A program made the position numbers and the translations under genes. A stretch of DNA of 29,353 nt from contig JAWWCA010000011.1 in NCBI GenBank assembly GCA_033720695.1, positions 1-29,353 on the forward strand, written 5' to 3'. This DNA is from DATGQT01 sp033720695. GTDB lineage: Bacteria > Bacteroidota > Rhodothermia > Rhodothermales > Rubricoccaceae. Positions 16,169-23,380 of the stretch are shown here, one piece after another. Position 1 is the stretch's first letter, and each line of letters begins with the position of its first letter. The notes beneath the pieces were generated by a model. That model was not told where the DNA came from. It did no database searches and saw nothing but the letters and a program-made list of their open reading frames with translations.

Positions 16169-16768
16169 TCAATCCTCGAGCCGGGCGGCGCCTTCGACGA
16201 GGGTGAGGATCTCCTCGACGGTCGTCCGGCCGTGGTCGCGGGCGTAGAACCGGCGGACGTGCTTGTAGCGCTCGCTCTTGTCGAGGGTCTGGCCTTCGCC
16301 CTTCACCCAGGCCTGGAGCGGCCCCGGCCGCGGGCCCCACCACGCGCGCTCGGTGCCGTCCTCGTCGAGGAGGATCACGGTGGGGATGGCGCGGGCGGTG
16401 CCGCCGGTGAGGTGCTCGTCCATCAGCGCGAGGTGCTCGTCGCGGTCGAGGAGGCGGAGCTGGAGGTTGGGCGCGGCCTCAGTGAGGCGAGCCAGGACGG
16501 GGACGATGTTGACGGCGTCGCCGCACCAGTCGGCCGAGAGCGTGAGGAGGTTCCAGCGGCCGAGGGCGGCGGCGCGTTCGGCGTGCTCGGGCGTGACGGA
16601 GGCGCGGCGCCAGACGCCCGCCCACAGCTCGGCGTTCTTCTCGGCCGTGGGGAGGAATGCCTCGAACGGGATGCCGGCGTCCCAGTCGGCCGAGCGGTCG
16701 CGGCCGGCCGTCGGCGGATCGGGGTGCGAGGTGACGGTGGGCGAAGGGGGGGACGGCGAGACAGACAT
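16169..16768 (-). CDS. Thioredoxin-family protein with WCGDA site
   Basis: Predicted 199-residue cytoplasmic protein. The thioredoxin core is residues about 65-160: WNLLTLSADWCGDAVNIVPVL, then LQLRLLDRDEHLALMDEHL, then ARAIPTVILLDEDGTE with the cis-Pro. The active site is WCGDA (C82-G83-D84-A85) where many thioredoxin-like relatives have WCGDC, so only one cysteine remains. I recall similar WCGDA variants in Bacteroidota relatives, so this may be a family trait rather than a fresh loss. The C-terminal segment KHVRRFYARDHGRTTVEEILTLVE is typical of the family. It follows the DUF3267 gene by 24 bp and probably shares its transcript. Confidence 0.88.
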   Translation of the reverse strand: MSVSPSPPSPTVTSHPDPPTAGRDRSADWDAGIPFEAFLPTAEKNAELWAGVWRRASVTPEHAERAAALGRWNLLTLSADWCGDAVNIVPVLARLTEAAPNLQLRLLDRDEHLALMDEHLTGGTARAIPTVILLDEDGTERAWWGPRPGPLQAWVKGEGQTLDKSERYKHVRRFYARDHGRTTVEEILTLVEGAARLED

Positions 16769-16792
16769 GCGCGGGCGTGGTGGTTTCTGCGC

Positions 16793-17401
16793 CTACTCCC
16801 CCGCCCCCGGCGCCGATCCAACGCCCTCCGTTTCTTCGCCTGCGGCGTGGACGAGGCAGCCCGCACGCGAGGGGTGGTCGGCCACGAGCTGGTCGGCGGG
16901 CACGTCGCGGAGGAGCCACAGGATGAGGGCGTCGCCGCCGGCCGCGAGCGTGAACAGCAGGCCGAAGAGGAAGAGCGCGCCGCCGCCCGTCGCCAGCCCG
17001 GCGAGCACGGGCAGGAGGCCGAGCACCACGCCCGGCGTGGCCGCGCCGATGCGGTAGGCCCGCGCCGCCATCGGCACTTCGCAGTGGGCGTAGGGGGTGA
17101 GCGTCGCCCACTGGAAGCCGAGGCGGACTGTCCCGGCCGGCACATGCCCGACCCACCGCCACGCGACGACGTGGAGCACCTCGTGCGCCACGACGCCCGC
17201 GGCGAAGACGGCGAGGGCGAGGAGCGGCCGGTCGAGCGCCCCATCCGTGGCGCGGTAGAGCGGCGGCCAGCCCCAGAGGGCGAAGAACGCCCCCAGCAGG
17301 GCTGCCGCCGCCGGCACGACGAACAGGAGGGCGTAGCCGTTGGCGGCGGCCATCGAGACGGAGCGGTCCTCAGGCGTCGGGAGGTCGGCGGGTCGGGCCA
17401 T
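16793..17401 (-). CDS. DUF3267 putative membrane zincin peptidase
   Basis: Predicted 202-residue integral membrane protein with about four hydrophobic segments (near residues 22-44, 58-80, 118-140 and 143-160). HEVLHVVAW (H73, E74, H77) is an HExxH metal site in the second segment, as in DUF3267 putative zincins. The motif ADHPSRAGCLVH near residue 175-187 matches the region of this family that often carries D-H-P. No close substrate is known for the family; site-2-protease-like or structural roles have been suggested. First gene of the four-gene minus-strand unit. Confidence 0.85.
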   Translation of the reverse strand: MARPADLPTPEDRSVSMAAANGYALLFVVPAAAALLGAFFALWGWPPLYRATDGALDRPLLALAVFAAGVVAHEVLHVVAWRWVGHVPAGTVRLGFQWATLTPYAHCEVPMAARAYRIGAATPGVVLGLLPVLAGLATGGGALFLFGLLFTLAAGGDALILWLLRDVPADQLVADHPSRAGCLVHAAGEETEGVGSAPGAGE

Positions 17402-17466
17402 GGGGATCGGCGGAGGGCGACGGAGTCATCGGCCAGACCGGCACCCGGATGAACCGGCCTCCCGAT

Positions 17467-18855
17467 CTACAGCTCCAGCTCCGCGCCCTGCTCGGGGATG
17501 AGGACGGTCGTCTCCGGGTGGAAGAACTCGACGTTGTCCTTGATCCACGCCTTCGCCGCGGCCTCGCCGTGGACGAGCACGACGGTCTCGGGCCGCATCA
17601 TCTCGACGAGCCGGATGAGGTCGCGGCGGTGGGCGTGGCCGGAGAACCGGAACCGGCCCACCTCGGCGTAGACTGGCTGCGGCCCGGCGTCGGCGTCGAG
17701 GACGACCTCGGTGCCGGGCCCTTCGGCGGCGGCCTGCTGGAGCCGGTCGCCCGGCGACTCCTCCTTCGCGAAGCCGACGAAGAAGATGCCGTTCGTCTCG
17801 TGCCCCACGAGGCGCTGGGCGAGCTGGTTCGAGAGCGTCCGCTCGAAGAGCATCCCCGACGAGACGACGAAGATGGCCGGCTCGCGGAGGGCGTCGTCGA
17901 GGCGGGTCCGGGTGCGGGGGATCCGCTGCTGCTCGACCTCGGCCACCTCGAACTCGGGGTCGAGGCGGGGGCTCATGAACCGGGTCTGGTCGTAGATGCC
18001 GGCGATGCCGCGGAGCTGCCCGGCCGTGTAGACCGGCGTCTCCTCGGGGATCACGCGGCGGCGCTTGAAGCGGTCCACGAGGGCGAGGACCTCCTGGGCG
18101 CGGCCGAGCGCGAAGACGGGCACGAGCGCCGAGCCGCCGCGCGCGAGCGTCCGCGCGAGGGCCTCGCCGAACGCGGCCTCCTCCGCCTTCCGCGTCGTCT
18201 GCTCGGCCTCGGGGTCGGCGCCCAGCGTCGTTTCGAGGAGGAGGACGTCGAGGGGTGGCTCGGGGTAGTCGCCGCCGGGCTGGAGGGTCTGGGGCCGGAG
18301 GCTGGTGTCGGAAGTGTAGAAGACGCGCTTCGTCTGGCCGCCCTCCTCGGCCTCGAGGTAGACGCCGACGGCGCCGAGGACGTGGCCGGCGTGGTAGAGC
18401 CGGGCGGTGAGCGGGGCTGTGGCCTTGAGGCCCGAGAGGTCGAGGTCGGTGTCGAGGTGGTGCGCCTCGTAGAGGTACGAGAGCGCCTCGACGGTCTCGG
18501 CGTCGAAGACGGGCTCATGTAGGCTGCTCCCCTCACGGAGGCGGCGGCGCTGGAGCCGCGCCGACGACGGCAGGAGGACGTCGGCGAGGAGCGCCGTCGG
18601 CTTCGACATGTGGACGCGGGCGTGGGGGACCCGCCGCATGAGCACGGGGAGCGCGCCGAGGTGGTCGTGATGGGCGTGCGAGATGACGACGTGGTCGACG
18701 GCCCGGCCGTCGAGGAGGTGGAACGGCGGGAGGGCGGCGGGGCCGTCCTGCTCGGGGTCCATGCCGGCATCCAGGACGAGGCCCGTCCCGGCGAACTCGA
18801 TCCAGTGGCAGGAGGCGGCGATGAGGTCGGTCTCGCCGAGGGAGAGGTAGCGCAT
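17467..18855 (-). CDS. MBL-fold beta-CASP RNA-processing nuclease-like protein
   Basis: Predicted 462-residue protein of the metallo-beta-lactamase/beta-CASP family related to CPSF73-type and archaeal/bacterial RNases. The MBL site is ISHAHHDHLGALP (H60, H62, D64, H65). YHAGHVLGAVGVYLE and LLLETTLGADP follow, then the beta-CASP region (LVPVFALGRAQEVLALVDRF, PAIFVVSSGMLF, IFFVGFAKEESPGDRL). The end carries the RNA-specificity motif: FRFSGHAHRRDLIRLVEMMRPETVVLVHGE. Members cleave RNA endo- or exonucleolytically; the target is unknown. The ATG at 18855 gives the family N-terminus MRYLSLGE; a longer upstream frame to 18933 is unsupported. It is divergent from the NAPE-PLD-like gene, 125 bp apart. 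Confidence 0.93.
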   Translation of the reverse strand: MRYLSLGETDLIAASCHWIEFAGTGLVLDAGMDPEQDGPAALPPFHLLDGRAVDHVVISHAHHDHLGALPVLMRRVPHARVHMSKPTALLADVLLPSSARLQRRRLREGSSLHEPVFDAETVEALSYLYEAHHLDTDLDLSGLKATAPLTARLYHAGHVLGAVGVYLEAEEGGQTKRVFYTSDTSLRPQTLQPGGDYPEPPLDVLLLETTLGADPEAEQTTRKAEEAAFGEALARTLARGGSALVPVFALGRAQEVLALVDRFKRRRVIPEETPVYTAGQLRGIAGIYDQTRFMSPRLDPEFEVAEVEQQRIPRTRTRLDDALREPAIFVVSSGMLFERTLSNQLAQRLVGHETNGIFFVGFAKEESPGDRLQQAAAEGPGTEVVLDADAGPQPVYAEVGRFRFSGHAHRRDLIRLVEMMRPETVVLVHGEAAAKAWIKDNVEFFHPETTVLIPEQGAELEL

Positions 18856-18980
18856 GCGGGAAGATCCCACCGTTCGGGTGACAGCAGGGTTGCACAGCGA
18901 CGGCCGGCGCGGGTTTCCTTCGGAACCGCACACGGCGACGGGCCTAGAGGGGCGTCCCGCGCTGTCCGCCCGCCCCCTCG

Positions 18981-20021
18981 ATGCCCGACCCGATCGCCGA
19001 CGCTCCCGCGGCCCCCCGCGTCCAGACGCATCCCTGGCACGACACCCGCCACCACCGGCCCGGGGGCGGGTTCGTCAACCCCTGGCCGGTCGTTCGGCCC
19101 GACGACGAGGCGATCCCGGGGGGCGCCCAGCGCGCGCGCTTCCTCGCCGAGTTCTTCTTGGGGAGCAAGGAGCAGACGCCCGCGCCGGTCGAGCGGCCCG
19201 ATCCCGCCGCGCTCGCCGCGCCGGTGCCTGACGGCACGGCGCGCGTGACGTGGCTCGGCCACACGACGTGCCTCGTCCAGTTCCCCAGCCTCACCGTTCT
19301 CACCGACCCCGTCTGGGCGAGGCGCGTGGGGCCGCTGGGCCTCGCAGGGCCGAAGCGCGCGGTTCCGCCGCCGCTCGCCCTCGACGCCCTCCCCCCGATC
19401 CACGTCGTCGTCCAGTCGCACAACCACTACGACCACCTCGACCCCGCCGCGCTCCGGGCGCTACACGCCCGGCACGCCCCGCGCTTCCTCGTTCCGCTCG
19501 GCGTCGACCAGCACCTGCCCGAGGGGGCCGCGGCGCTCGCCCTAGACTGGGGGCAGTCGGTGGATCTCCGCGGCCTCCGGTTCCACTGCGCGCCCGCGCG
19601 GCACTTCTCGGGCCGCACGCTCCGAGACCGCAACGTGACGCTCTGGGCGAGCTGGTTCCTGAAGCCCCTCGCCGAGGACGCCCCGACGGTCTTCTTCGCG
19701 GGCGACACCGCCCACAGCCCGCACTTCCGGCAGGTCCGCGAGCGCCTCGGCGCGCCCGACCTCGTGCTCATGCCGATCGGCGCGTACCGGCCTCGCTGGA
19801 TGATGCGGCCCGTCCACGTGGACCCGCCCGAGGCCGTGCAGGCGTTCGAGGATCTGGGGGCAGGAACGCTCCTCGCCACCCACTGGGGCACCTACGACCT
19901 CGCCGAGGAGCCGCTCGACGAGCCGCCGCGCCGGCTCCGAGAAGAGGCCGAACGGCGGGGCGTTGCCGACCGCCTCCGCATCCTCCCGGCGGGCGGGATG
20001 CTCCGCATGCCTGTGGAGTGA
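18981..20021 (+). CDS. NAPE-PLD-like metallo-beta-lactamase-fold hydrolase
   Basis: Predicted 346-residue MBL-fold protein of the NAPE-PLD/RomA type. Landmarks in order: FVNPWP (31-36), VTWLGHTTCLVQ, VVVQSHNHYDHLD (H147, H149, D151, H152), PARHFSGRTLRDRN (H208), VFFAGDTAHS (D242), PIGAYRPRWMM and VHVDPPEAV, and ATHWGTYDLAEEPLDEPP (H301). All metal ligands are present, so it is probably an active hydrolase. Mammalian homologues release N-acylethanolamines from phospholipids, but bacterial substrates are usually unknown. No signal peptide. Its stop is followed directly by a strong hairpin shared with the converging WD40 gene. Confidence 0.94.
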   Translation: MPDPIADAPAAPRVQTHPWHDTRHHRPGGGFVNPWPVVRPDDEAIPGGAQRARFLAEFFLGSKEQTPAPVERPDPAALAAPVPDGTARVTWLGHTTCLVQFPSLTVLTDPVWARRVGPLGLAGPKRAVPPPLALDALPPIHVVVQSHNHYDHLDPAALRALHARHAPRFLVPLGVDQHLPEGAAALALDWGQSVDLRGLRFHCAPARHFSGRTLRDRNVTLWASWFLKPLAEDAPTVFFAGDTAHSPHFRQVRERLGAPDLVLMPIGAYRPRWMMRPVHVDPPEAVQAFEDLGAGTLLATHWGTYDLAEEPLDEPPRRLREEAERRGVADRLRILPAGGMLRMPVE

Positions 20022-20060
20022 GCGCGGCGGAGGTCGGCATGGAGCCGCCTCCGCCGCGCT
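20021..20060. terminator. Bidirectional hairpin between converging genes
   Basis: AGCGCGGCGGAGG (20021-20033) pairs perfectly with CCTCCGCCGCGCT (20048-20060). CGGC/GCCG (20035-20038 and 20044-20047) extends the stem past one bulged T to a 5-base loop. There is no T-run on either side. A smaller GAGCGTTCGCTC hairpin follows at 20064-20075. It probably ends or blocks transcription from both directions. Confidence 0.6.
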
Positions 20061-20077
20061 CGTGAGCGTTCGCTCGA

Positions 20078-21874
20078 CTAGTCCACGCGCGTGACGCGTC
20101 GAGAGGTGGTGAACGTCTCGCCCACGACCCGGAGGAGGTAGACGCCCGAGGGCAGCGCCGCCCCGTCGAGCCCGAGCCGCGCCGTTGCCCCAGCGGCCAC
20201 CGTCTGGTCCAAGAGCGTGGCGACGTGCCGTCCCAGCGCGTCGTAGGCGTCGGCACGGACGATCTGCGCGTCGGCGACGGTCAGGTTGAACGCGGTCCCG
20301 GTGCGGAAGGGGTTGGGTCCGGCCTCGACGAGAGCGTAGGCCTGCGGGGCTTCGGCGGAGGCGCTCGCGCCCGTCGCGGCGTCTAGTCCGGTTGCGCGCC
20401 ATGCGTCGGCCGTGAGCGGGCGACGCGCGCCGGCCTCCTTCGTGACGGTGAAGGCGTCGCTGGCGAAGGACTCGCCGCCGGGCGGCGCCACCTCAACCGT
20501 GTACGTGTAGACCCCGGCGGGGGCCGGAGCGGGCACCTGCTGGGTCACCGTGCGCGTGACCGTCTGCCCTGGCGGGAGCGTGAACGCGACGGGGCCGAGG
20601 ACGGGGTCCCGCCCCACCGGCCCTTCGACCCGGCTCCGCACCTCGACGGTCTGGCTCTCGTCGGTGACGTTCACGAGCGTGACGACGAAGTCGAACGAGC
20701 CGCCCGAGGGGGGCACGACGACGGGCGGGCCGACGGGCTCGGCGCTCACGGTCAGCGGCGCGCTGCCGCTCGCGAGGTCGAGCGGGACCTCGACCAGCTT
20801 CACCGTGCCGCTGCGGGTGTAGGCGAACCGGTCGTTGAGGGCGGGGGTGAACGCCACGTCCCCGATGCCGCTCTGGTTGGGCATGAACGGCTCGGCGATG
20901 GCGTAGACGATCTCACTCGTCGCGATCTCGACGAACCGGACGGCGGCCTCGGGCAGGCCGGGGTCGACGTCGTCGTTGATGCCAAGCGCGAGGTAGCGCC
21001 CGTTCGGTGTGAACGCGACCCGTGCGGACTCCCGCCCCCCGTCCATCACGCCGTCGAGCTCGAGCTCGTACGAGTCCAGGAGCGCGCCCGTGTCGGCGTC
21101 CCACAGCCGCGCGAGCGCCTCGTCTCCGAAGCCACCCGTGGCGAGGAGGGCGCCGTCGGGCGAGAAGGCGACCGAGATGGGCTCTCCGCCCTCGCCGAGG
21201 TAGCTCCCGTGCGTGACGGCGTAGCGCTGGAGCCCCGTCTCGGCGTCCCACGCCCGGAGCATCCCCTCGTCGTCGACGGTCGCGAACACGCTCCCATCGG
21301 GGCTGTAGGCGACGTCGCTGACGACGGTGCGGGTGGTCGGCACCAGGACCTCCATCTCAAGGTCGAGGGAGACCGGGTCGACGAGGCGCACTCCGGTCTC
21401 GTTCTCGAAGAGGAAGCCGACGGCGAGCTCCTGGCCGTCCGGCGCGTAGTCGACCGAGGTGGCGAAGCGAACGTCGGTGCGCACCGACGTCTGCTGGAGG
21501 TTCGGGGCCGTCCACGAGCGGTAGGCCGGCCCGACGGGGAAGCAGCTCTGCCCGTCGCATTGGATGGTGCCGTGGGCCGAGGCGACGGCCTGCCCGTCCG
21601 GGGCGAACGCGACGTCGTTGATCGGGCTTTGGGAGATGTCCCGCTGGCCGATGGTGGAGCCGTCGGCCGCGTCCAAGACCGCGAGGCGCCCGGTGAGGAA
21701 GAAGGAGCCGCCCGAGAGGAGCTGCGAGCCGTCGGGCGAGAAGTCCAGGCTGCGGCTGCTGATGGAGGTCTCCCAGACCACGTCCGGCGGGACGGGCTGG
21801 GCCAGTGCGAGCGGGACGAGGATGAAGGCGGCTGCGAGAGCGGACGCAGCGCGCAGGGGGATCCGAGCGAACAT
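20078..21874 (-). CDS. WD40-repeat T9SS cargo protein
   Basis: Predicted 598-residue secreted protein with signal peptide (MFARIPLRAASALAAAFILV...LAQ). Residues about 35-355 hold six or so WD40-type blades (LDFSPDGSQLLSGG, VAFAPDGQAVASAHG, VAYSPDGSVFATVDD, VAFSPDGALLATGG, VAFTPNGRYLALG, VAFTPALNDRFAY). An Ig-like domain follows (LTVSAEPVGPPVVVPPSGG... FTLPPGQTVTRTVTQQVPAPAPAGVYTYTVEVAPP), close in sequence to the Ig-like domain of the CBM-like cargo protein. The C-terminus is a T9SS sorting domain (VEAGPNPFRTGTAFNL, DAYDALGRHVATL, LPSGVYLLRV, ending RRVTRVD). The protein is likely surface-exposed or released. It lies downstream of the transaldolase gene, separated by 165 bp. Confidence 0.9.
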   Translation of the reverse strand: MFARIPLRAASALAAAFILVPLALAQPVPPDVVWETSISSRSLDFSPDGSQLLSGGSFFLTGRLAVLDAADGSTIGQRDISQSPINDVAFAPDGQAVASAHGTIQCDGQSCFPVGPAYRSWTAPNLQQTSVRTDVRFATSVDYAPDGQELAVGFLFENETGVRLVDPVSLDLEMEVLVPTTRTVVSDVAYSPDGSVFATVDDEGMLRAWDAETGLQRYAVTHGSYLGEGGEPISVAFSPDGALLATGGFGDEALARLWDADTGALLDSYELELDGVMDGGRESARVAFTPNGRYLALGINDDVDPGLPEAAVRFVEIATSEIVYAIAEPFMPNQSGIGDVAFTPALNDRFAYTRSGTVKLVEVPLDLASGSAPLTVSAEPVGPPVVVPPSGGSFDFVVTLVNVTDESQTVEVRSRVEGPVGRDPVLGPVAFTLPPGQTVTRTVTQQVPAPAPAGVYTYTVEVAPPGGESFASDAFTVTKEAGARRPLTADAWRATGLDAATGASASAEAPQAYALVEAGPNPFRTGTAFNLTVADAQIVRADAYDALGRHVATLLDQTVAAGATARLGLDGAALPSGVYLLRVVGETFTTSRRVTRVD

Positions 21875-21990
21875 GACCTAGAGGAGTGAGGTGGAGAGGG
21901 GCGTGGGATTCGTGCCGGCATCCCACGGTACACCCCGCGCGCCCTCACGATCCTCACATAAGGTCACGAAAGGATTGAGAAACGGTAACA

Positions 21991-22014
21991 AGGGCGGAGC
22001 AAGCGCCCCGCCCT
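21991..22014 (-). terminator. Possible terminator after the transaldolase gene
   Basis: Read on the minus strand, AGGGCGG (22014-22008) pairs with CCGCCCT (21997-21991) around a 10-base loop, followed by TGTTACCGTTTC, a moderately T-rich tail. Position just after the transaldolase stop fits, but the T-run is interrupted. The region 21875-21990 to its left holds an AT-richer stretch with no gene that I can see. Confidence 0.45.
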
Positions 22015-22039
22015 CGCGGTCTCGGGCTCCGCTCGTCTC

Positions 22040-22741
22040 CTAGGCCGTCGTCCCGTTGCCCGCGACGGCCTCCAGCAGCGACGGCGTCCCCGTCTCCTCC
22101 TGGTAGGCCTCCCAGTCGGCCGTGAAGCGCTCGAGGCCGACGTCGGTGAGGGGGTGCTTGACGAGCTTCTCGATGACGCCGAACGGCATCGTCACGACGT
22201 CGCCGCCGATCTCGGCGGCCTCGACGACGTGCATCGGGTGGCGCACGCTCGCCACGAGCACCTCGGTGTCGAGGCCGTAGTTGTCGAAGATCGTGACGAC
22301 GCTCCGGATGAGGGCCATCCCGTTCGTCGAGATGTCGTCGAGGCGGCCGATGAAGGGGCTGACATAGGCGGCGCCGGCCTTGGCCGCGACGAGGCACTGC
22401 ACGGGCTGGAAGCACAGCGTGCAGTTCGTCCGGATGCCCTCGGCCGTGAACGTGTTGATGGCCTTCACGCCGTCGAGCGTCATGGGCACCTTCACGACGA
22501 TGTTGTCGTGGAGCGCGGCGAGGGCGCGGCCCTCCTCCACCATCGTCTCGTAGTCCGGTGCGACGACCTCGGTGGAGACGTCGCCGTCGACGAGGTCGCA
22601 GATCTTGAGGATGTGCTCGCGGAAGTCTCGGGCGCCGGCCTTCCGGGCGAGCGAGGGGTTCGTGGTCACGCCGTCGAGGATGCCCATGGCGGCGGCTTCC
22701 TGGATCTCGCCGAGGTCGGCGGTGTCGATGAAGAACTTCAT
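22040..22741 (-). CDS. tal: Transaldolase (TalC/FSA subfamily)
   Basis: Predicted 233-residue cytoplasmic enzyme of the short transaldolase family (usual length about 215-225). Motifs: MKFFIDTADLGEI, VTTNPSLARKAG, and NIVVKVPMT with the Schiff-base lysine K84, then GIRTNCTLCFQP, AYVSPFIGRLDD and ASVRHP. At position 58 there is Glu (STEVV) where E. coli fructose-6-phosphate aldolase has Gln59, and at 130 Phe (SPFIG) where it has Tyr131. These are the transaldolase-type residues, so transaldolase activity in the pentose phosphate pathway is more likely than FSA activity. ATG at 22741 is the family start. Confidence 0.95.
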   Translation of the reverse strand: MKFFIDTADLGEIQEAAAMGILDGVTTNPSLARKAGARDFREHILKICDLVDGDVSTEVVAPDYETMVEEGRALAALHDNIVVKVPMTLDGVKAINTFTAEGIRTNCTLCFQPVQCLVAAKAGAAYVSPFIGRLDDISTNGMALIRSVVTIFDNYGLDTEVLVASVRHPMHVVEAAEIGGDVVTMPFGVIEKLVKHPLTDVGLERFTADWEAYQEETGTPSLLEAVAGNGTTA

Positions 22742-22798
22742 GGCGGCGGAAGGGGAAGGGTGGAGCCCTGGTACGGGCAGGCCGGCGGGGGGTTCAAG

Positions 22799-23298
22799 CT
22801 ACGGACGGGGTGGCGTGCCGCGGATGCGGTCGAGGAGCCAGCCGAAGAAGTGGGGTGGGATGCGGGCGTCGGGCCGGAGGGGCGCCAGCACGACGCCCTC
22901 CCCCGGCACGTCCCGCACGTCCCAGGCGAAGACGTAATCCCCCTGGGGGGACGGGGAGGTGGCCTCGTCGATCCGCCCGAAGCGGAGTCGGACACGCGCA
23001 CGCCGCCCTCGGGCTGCGGCGCGGCGCGCCAGTAGCCGCGCGAGAACCACGCGAGCGCCTCGGCCGCGTCGCTCGCGGCGTAGGGGGCGAGGAGCTCGGG
23101 CCGCTGCGGCACCGCCTCGAAGGCGACCGGCCGCGCACCGTCGAGGAGCGAGCGGGTGCCGACGAGGAACCGGCCCTCGCCCGTGTCCACGAGCGCGTAC
23201 CAGAGCAGCGTGTTGAACGGCGTCGCGCCCACGAGCCGCCGGGCCCCGACGGCCTCGCCGACGGCGCCGCCGAGGACGGCCTGCGTGATGACGTCCAC
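22799..23298 (-). pseudogene. Decayed YdjM-type membrane metal-dependent hydrolase
   Basis: Remnant of the metal-dependent hydrolase family related to YdjM, whose members are usually over 300 residues. From the GTG at 23298 the frame gives VDVITQAVLGGAVGEAVGAR, the conserved N-terminus. It jumps directly to ATPFNTLLWYALVDTGEGRF and LVGTRSLLDGARPVAFEAVP, which normally lie far downstream, so the central membrane segments and His/Asp metal site are missing. Near 22990-22996 the frame shifts: after PQPEGGVRV the conserved continuation RLRFGRIDEATSPSPQGDY and FAWDV is in another frame and ends at 22799. Two independent lesions indicate a pseudogene rather than a sequencing error alone. It lies between the transaldolase gene and the divergent GlmU-like gene. 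Confidence 0.75.
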
Positions 23299-23380
23299 GA
23301 GTGGGGGAGCGATAGCCCCGGGGATCGGATCGGCAGGTGATTGGTTCCCCTCCCGCCCCTCCCGCGCATCGACCTCCTCC

